Shown here piece by piece: positions 58,599-64,000 of a stretch of DNA of 64,000 nt; the stretch's first letter is position 1, and the number at the start of each line of letters is the position of its first letter. The notes beneath the pieces were generated by a model that worked only from the letters and a program-made list of their open reading frames with translations, had not been told where the DNA came from and made no database searches. Made by a program: the position numbers and the translations under genes. Source of the DNA: Blumeriella jaapii (Eukaryota; Ascomycota; Leotiomycetes; Helotiales; Drepanopezizaceae); contig VWND01000022.1 of NCBI GenBank assembly GCA_009599575.1, forward strand, positions 391,001 through 455,000, written 5' to 3'.

Positions 58599-60861
58599 AT
58601 GTCGGAAAAGCGGGCTGTGGATGTTGCCCCGGACTCGGCGTCCTCGGACTCCCCGATCGATATCGCCACGGGACACGATGTCGAGGGGAAGCATCCTCAT
58701 CATGTTCACGAGTCTCTAACGACTGGCGGCCCGGTTCGCGAGGCGAACTTCTACACGAGGAATGGGCTCAACTTCGAGTCCTTCAAGAAGCGGAGCTATG
58801 GCCACGGCATTGTCGAGCTTGATCGCTCGATGAAGCATCGCCATCTTCAGATGATTGCGATCGGTACGATCGGCTTGTGACAGGAGGATTGCCAGCTTTG
58901 CTGATCAATCTTTGCAGGCGGCTCGATCGGTGCTGGTTTCTTCGTTGGTTCTGGCAGTGCCTTCAAAAATGGAGTATGGCTATACTAGTCTCCGACTTTT
59001 TTCTCCCAGCTGCTAACGATTCTTCCTAGGGCCCTGGTTTCGTGCTTATCGACTTCTTAATCATCGGTGTCATGATCTTCAACGTGGTCTACGCTCTTGG
59101 TGAACTAGCCGTTATGTATCCCGTTAGCGGTGGTTTCTACACTTACTCGGTGCGCTTCATCGATCCCTCGTGGGGCTTCGCTATGGGTTGGAATTACGTA
59201 TTTCAAGTAAGTCGTTTGATAAACATTGCCTGTCGATTCAGGGCACTTGACTGACGGGTCGTTTGCAGTGGCTCATTGTGCTTCCGCTGGAGTTAACCGT
59301 CGCCGGATTCGTTATGCAGTACTGGGAAGCCGCCAAAAATGTCAACATTGCAATCTGGATAGCCGTTTTCTGGATCGCGATCATCATCGTCAACATCTTC
59401 GGTGCTCTTGGCTTTGCCGAGGAGGAATTCTGGTCTTCGTGCCTCAAGTTGATCACAATCGGTACATTGATCCGTGGCCACTTTTATGAAAACTAGCTCT
59501 CTAACCCCTGAAATAGTTGTGTTCATGATTATCGCCTTCGTCCTCATTCTCGGAGGCGGTCCCAAGGGTGGCCGATACGACTCGTACTGGGGAGCACGAA
59601 CTTGGCACGACCCTGGAGCCTTCAACAATGGTTTCCGAGGTTTCTGCTCTGTGTTCGTCACAGCCGCTTTCTCCTTCTCGGGAACTGAGCGTGCGTAGCC
59701 CTTGTACTTATTCCGTCCACGCTAAAATCCATGTACCTTTTCCCCTTGTGTGGAAACTCACCCCTGGTGGGCAGTTACTGACGCATCTCTCCCCCAGTTG
59801 TCGGAATCGCTGCCGCGGAATCCTCCAACCCGGTCAAGCAGCTCCCCAGCGCCATCAAGCAAGTCTTCTGGCGTATCACGCTCTTCTACATCCTTGGTCT
59901 CTTCTTCGTCGGCCTGCTCGTCGCTTCCAACGACCCTCGCCTCATTGGCGCTGACAACCCGTACCGCGACGGTGCGTCCATGTTCGTGCTGGCCGCCAGC
60001 TACGCCGGCCTCAACGGCTTCGACGACTTCCTGAACGTCGTCATCATGATCTCCGTCATGTCCATTGGCGTGTCGTGCGTCTACGGCGGTTCCCGGACTC
60101 TGACCGCTCTCGCGCAGCAAGGCTACGCACCCAAGATCTTCACTTTCATCGACAAGTCGGGTCGGCCTCTTCCCTCCGTAGCCCTGCATCTGGTCTTTGG
60201 AGCCCTCGCTTACATCCAGCTCAACTCCACCGGAGAAGAGGTCTTCAACGTACGCAGCAACTAGGCTTCATCCCATTGCATTTCTCCCTGTAAAGATGAG
60301 ACCTCGCGTACTGACTTGTGTCTAAACACAGTGGTTCCTCTCGCTCTCCGGTCTCGCGGCCCTCTTCACCTGGGGCTCCATCTGCCTAGCACACATCCGA
60401 TTCCGCCAAGCCTGGGCTCTACAAGGCCACACTCTTGACGAGATCCCCTTCCAAGCTGTCTTCGGCGTCGCCGGATCCTGGGTTGGGCTTATCCTCTGCG
60501 GTATCGTGCTCCTCGCTACAGTTAGTCTCCCTCCCCAGTTTCCATCTGCCACGATACGGCCTCTTTTCCATGCAAAAACCCTAACATTCCCCCCTCCCAG
60601 TTCATCAGCGCCCTCCTCCCACCCGGCAACGACAATAAGGTCGCGACCGCCTACCAGTTCTTCTCGGCGTGGCTCACGGTGCCCATTATTCTCTTCTTCT
60701 GGGCCGTCGGCTACATCTGGAAGCGCGAGGGTGGCATCCGCATCGACCAGATCGATGTCGACACGGGTCGGCGCGAAATCAACTGGGACGAGGTGCGCGC
60801 CCATCGTGCCGCTATTGCCGCCCTGCCCAAGTGGAAGCGGACTCTGCACAAGTTTTACTGA
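58599..60861 (+). CDS. amino acid permease (yeast amino acid transporter family)
   Basis: Eight exons: 58599-58863, 58918-58973, 59030-59206, 59269-59461, 59517-59690, 59798-60249, 60332-60520 and 60601-60861. All seven introns are GT-AG, 54-107 nt. The product is 588 aa with about 12 membrane segments. Family signs: HRHLQMIAIGGSIGAGFFVGSG at the first helix, GELAVMYPVSGGFYTYSVRFIDPSWGFAMG, SFSGTELVGIAAAESSNP, SIGVSCVYGGSRTLTALA, and a cytosolic C-tail (IDVDTGRREINWDE). These proteins import amino acids with protons across the plasma membrane; the substrate range cannot be read from sequence, though the general or Dip5/Gap1-like branch fits. The N-terminal tail is hydrophilic and Asp/His-rich, typical of the part recognised for endocytic control. 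Confidence 0.93.
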
Positions 60862-62533
60862 GGCCTTTTTTCGTCCCAGCTTCTGATTTTTCGGTTTTTA
60901 CTTGTTGAGCCAGGTATAGATTTGGGGGGGGGGGGGGGGGGGGGGGGGTATTTGTGAGGATGTTTATGATTATCGATACCTTTACATACAATACGATACA
61001 ATACAAATCCAAAGGGTTATCCAATGCGCTCGGGGCTTACTGAGAAAGGGTCTAAGTCTTAGTGGGTCAGAGGGAATCATGAATAAGCGAAACGTAAGAT
61101 TTATCAGAATCCCAAATTCCTCGAGTTCACATACCACGTTATGCCATGCCATATCCCGCTGCACCACGTTACCAGGTAACCCAACCTGACACTAGCAGAA
61201 TAAATAGCTTTCACCACTAGGCCCCACTAGCTCCAAAAAGCACAAGAACAGATTGGAAATCTGTTTCTTTCCTTTCTATTTCAAAGTACAGTAGATGGTT
61301 TACAACAATCGCCGAAACCACCATCGTAGCAGAAAGTTGGCCGCTCGTGAACTAGGTAGGTCTCTATGCTGCCAAACCTCTACTCCGAGCTAGGTTCCGC
61401 TGGGTTTGTAACTGTTGTAACTGGCGGGAACGCGAACGGGAAGATGCTTTGGTCGCTGCCGGTTTTGCGTCTTTCCTGCTCGTGGGAGAGGACGCGGACG
61501 GGAAGTTCTCGAGGTTCTGTTGATTCGCGGAGACGGTAATTTCGAAACGACACATACAGAGCCCCCCCCCGCTCCCCGCTCCTCACAAAAGCCGACTTTA
61601 CCACCGGTACGGTACTTACCTAGGTAGGTACGTACCGAAAAATCAATGCCGTGTTTGGAATCACGTGTCCAGTCACGAGGCTACGTGCTGTACATATACT
61701 GTAGGTAGGTACTGAACAGTACCGTGCAATATGTACAGTAGGTGTCTACGAAGACGGCTGACTACCTATCTATCTATCTACAGTACCTGTTGTACAGTAC
61801 TACCTACCTACCTACCTACCTAGGTACCTCACTTTCACAGATTATTCACCTGCCGCACGTCACGGGCTCGCTCCCCGTCAACCCGGGAGAGGTCGATGTC
61901 GATGATGCAGACACCAGACACCTGGGTCGCGCCGATGGGTCCAGGACAGCGCGTGGTGCTGTCGAGATCTCTCGTCTTCGTATCAGGATGCACCGTTTAT
62001 CTGCGGTTCCATATCGCCACGGCGCAGAGGGGAACCTCGTTTCGGTGTAGCGTGGCTTCGGCCGTTACGTTGGGAGGCCTGGGTACCGGGGAGGGAGGGG
62101 TGGTCACGGAGGGAGAATTATGGAGAGGTGGGTTGTTTTTGTTTTTGTTGTTGTTGTTGTTGTTGTGTAGGTGAATGTGTATGTGTATGTGTGAAGTGTT
62201 GTTGATGTATGGATGGATGGATAGAGGGAGTCGCTAATCCTCTTTTAGCGTCTCGCTTACTGTAGATGGTGTAAACAGGCAGTCCATGAGGAGGGGAAGC
62301 GAGACTTGGGATAGTGTGACGGGTGTCATTTGATATCGGGTTTCGTGTGCTGGGAAGGTTAAATGCTGATAAGAGAGAGAAGGGGGAGGTTGGAGGGAGA
62401 GAGTACGACTGCGTCTTCTCTGTCTCTTTTCGATTGCACCTCTTCGAACCTCACTCCTGCGAGAACGGGACGCGGAGAAGCTACTACTATTTTCACGAAG
62501 TACGCAACACGTCCACGATCATGAGCTGCTGCG
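60862..62533. other. intergenic with repeats
   Basis: 1.7 kb with no supported gene. It holds a 25-base G-run at 60924-60948, a TACAGTA motif at 61286, clustered TAGGTAGG/CCTACCTA inverted words at 61612-61830, and a TTG microsatellite near 62140-62166. The palindromic ACCTAGGT words could fold locally, but no RNA gene is evident. Confidence 0.4.
60924..60948 (+). repeat. poly-G run, 25 bases
   Basis: Uninterrupted G homopolymer about 65 bp after the permease stop codon. Confidence 0.95.
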
Positions 62534-63103
62534 ATGATGAAACGCGCCGCAGGACGCACCAGAGAAACAACAGCAACAACAGCAACAGCAACAGCAGACA
62601 TCGAGGAACCCACCTATCCCCCCCCAGTCCCAGTCCCAGTCCCCATTCCCTACCTATCCAGCCTCCCCCAAGCCCCCAAACCACCAACTAACACATCCGA
62701 AAGAGCGACCCTTCCCCGGCCCCCAGAACAAACATCACGACCCTCCCCCCCTCCCCCTCCCCTCGACCTCCAGCTCTCCATCCTCGAGCGCCTCTCTCCG
62801 GCGGACTCGGCCTGTGCCGGCCTCTCCAGCCGGCTTCTGTACCCCTCGCACCGGCGCCTGCACGCGCGCACCAGCCTGTTCGCGCCGCTCGCGTTCTGGC
62901 TGAGGGAGTGGGCGCCGTGGGACTTGGGGCGCGATCCGGGGAGCGGGAGGTTCGTCGGCCGGGCGAGTGGGGGGGGAGGGGGAGGGGGATTCCTGGGAGG
63001 GGAGGCTGAGGCGGGTGGGGAAGAGGGCGGATTTGAGGAGGAGGGGGGAGGAGAGGTTGAGGAGGGTGGGAGGTGTGCCGGATTTGAGGGGCGTGTATTA
63101 TAA
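62534..63103 (+). CDS. possible F-box-like protein
   Basis: 189 codons from ATG 62534. A Pro/Thr-rich N-terminus leads to a segment near residues 75-115 (LDLQLSILERLSPADSACAGLSSRLLY) that fits the F-box pattern of hydrophobic residues (L.lql.IL..L.p.d....l..) followed by an APLAFWLREWAPWDLG region common in fungal F-box proteins of unknown target. The last 60 residues are low-complexity Gly/Glu and may be past the true end or an unrecognised intron. F-box proteins link substrates to SCF ubiquitin ligases. The call rests on one short motif; a high-GC chance frame remains possible. Confidence 0.45.
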   Translation: MMKRAAGRTRETTATTATATADIEEPTYPPPVPVPVPIPYLSSLPQAPKPPTNTSERATLPRPPEQTSRPSPPPPPLDLQLSILERLSPADSACAGLSSRLLYPSHRRLHARTSLFAPLAFWLREWAPWDLGRDPGSGRFVGRASGGGGGGGFLGGEAEAGGEEGGFEEEGGGEVEEGGRCAGFEGRVL

Positions 63104-64000
63104 GCGTGGTGGTGGATCTCGTGGGGGGTGTACGTGAGGTCGTTGGGGGCGGGTGGGATGGGAGAGGGCGTGGTGGTTTTTGGGGTTTGAGGTTCGGGTT
63201 GGTGTTGGTGTTGGATGCTTTTCCTTGTTTGCGTTGGGTTCTGGGCAAGGGGATGTTGGCTTATATCTGTTTGTTACTTTTCGCACTTGAGGCATTTGGT
63301 GTTTCGGTATGTGTTTTTTTATGCCAATTCCTATTTCGTTTCGTTCCATTGGTGTGCTAGCGCAATATGATCTTCTGCAGTGAGTTTCTCGAGTCAACGA
63401 ACACCGGCTGTTCTCCATGTTGAAAACACCGGTTGTTCTTAATTGGTATGGCATTTGTAGACCTCTGCAAAGCGGAAGCTGGCAAGCTAGCTCCGGTGTT
63501 GTTTATAACAAACTTAAAGCTCCAGAGGTAGAAAGTAGCAAAAGTATAGATCGACGTCTAGCAGAACGTGACAAACATCACAGTCTTAGAATGTTTTAAC
63601 AGGTACGAAAAAGTTCTGGATAAAAGATTCATATATCAAGTTCATAAGCACTGTGAAAGTGAAACTCACTTTTGTGAAAGTGAAAAGCACATTTGTGATG
63701 AAGGCTTTTTTGATATTCCGGGTTTTGAATATCTGTTACATACTTAATTACGGGTATGCATAAAGCATCCTTAGATATACAGGAATAACTATGATGACGA
63801 CACGACCACGAGTCATTAACGTCATCATCCATAATCAGAAGGCTCGCACCTTCCATAGCATTAGAACAACCATACTACATAAACAGCCCTCAAGGCACAA
63901 AAATTGAAGCGTCTTTGACTTCTGCTCTTTTCTGTTACAATATCTCAGTAACGCAGCTTTTTTCCATGCTTTCAACATACAATTAGTAACGAGCCAAACT
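63104..64000. other. terminal region without a supported gene
   Basis: From about 63600 the DNA becomes less GC-rich. A GTGAAAGTGAAA-type word is repeated at about 63653-63690. Short frames (63417-63599 plus, 63629-63856 minus) have no recognised family. The window ends here without a clear gene boundary. Confidence 0.3.

Overview
This window looks like nuclear DNA of a filamentous ascomycete (Pezizomycotina; a Dothideomycete would fit, but the species cannot be named from this alone). The reasons are short GT-AG introns (43-120 nt) with CTAAC/CTGAC-like branch points, a Zn2Cys6 regulator, fungal-specific families (Med5, Ssd1, Rds1-type ferritin-like protein, YAT permease), and retrotransposons degraded by transition mutations in the manner of repeat-induced point mutation (RIP).

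Layout. 0-5 kb: the 3' part of a repeat-rich GPI-anchored protein, an unrecognised 283-aa protein, a DUF3237 protein and an intron-containing tRNA-Thr(AGT). 5-11.3 kb: Mediator subunit 5, then the flavoprotein subunit of succinate dehydrogenase, both on +. 11.3-15.7 kb: gene-poor DNA with a 140-bp duplication, then a J-domain protein whose frame is broken by one base. 15.7-21.2 kb: a minus-strand 1782-aa protein joining a degenerate caspase-like domain, a cholesterol-oxidase-like GMC oxidoreductase and an alpha/beta hydrolase. 22.1-34.6 kb: an AT-rich block that is a Ty1/copia element (195-bp LTRs, target duplication GAAGC, sense +) split by a Ty3/gypsy chromovirus (297-bp LTRs, target duplication AAAAC, sense -). 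Both are dead. 37-41 kb: 3-ketodihydrosphingosine reductase and a Zn2Cys6 factor, divergently transcribed. 44-51.3 kb: a secreted ferritin-like Rds1-type protein and the RNB-fold RNA-binding protein Ssd1, both on -. 53.7-60.9 kb: the mRNA export factor Gle1 and an eight-exon amino acid permease. 62.5 kb: an F-box-like ORF. Long intergenic stretches (2-3 kb) carry microsatellites, minisatellites, G-runs and a recurring TACAGTAC-type motif.

The genes are mostly unrelated housekeeping genes (transcription, respiration, sphingolipid synthesis, mRNA export, cell-wall mRNA control, amino acid uptake), so no gene cluster is proposed. The most unusual items are the caspase-like/GMC/hydrolase fusion and the nested transposons. 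In the interiors of both elements G-to-A change on the element's own sense strand dominates, so the mutated physical strand flips at the insertion junctions.
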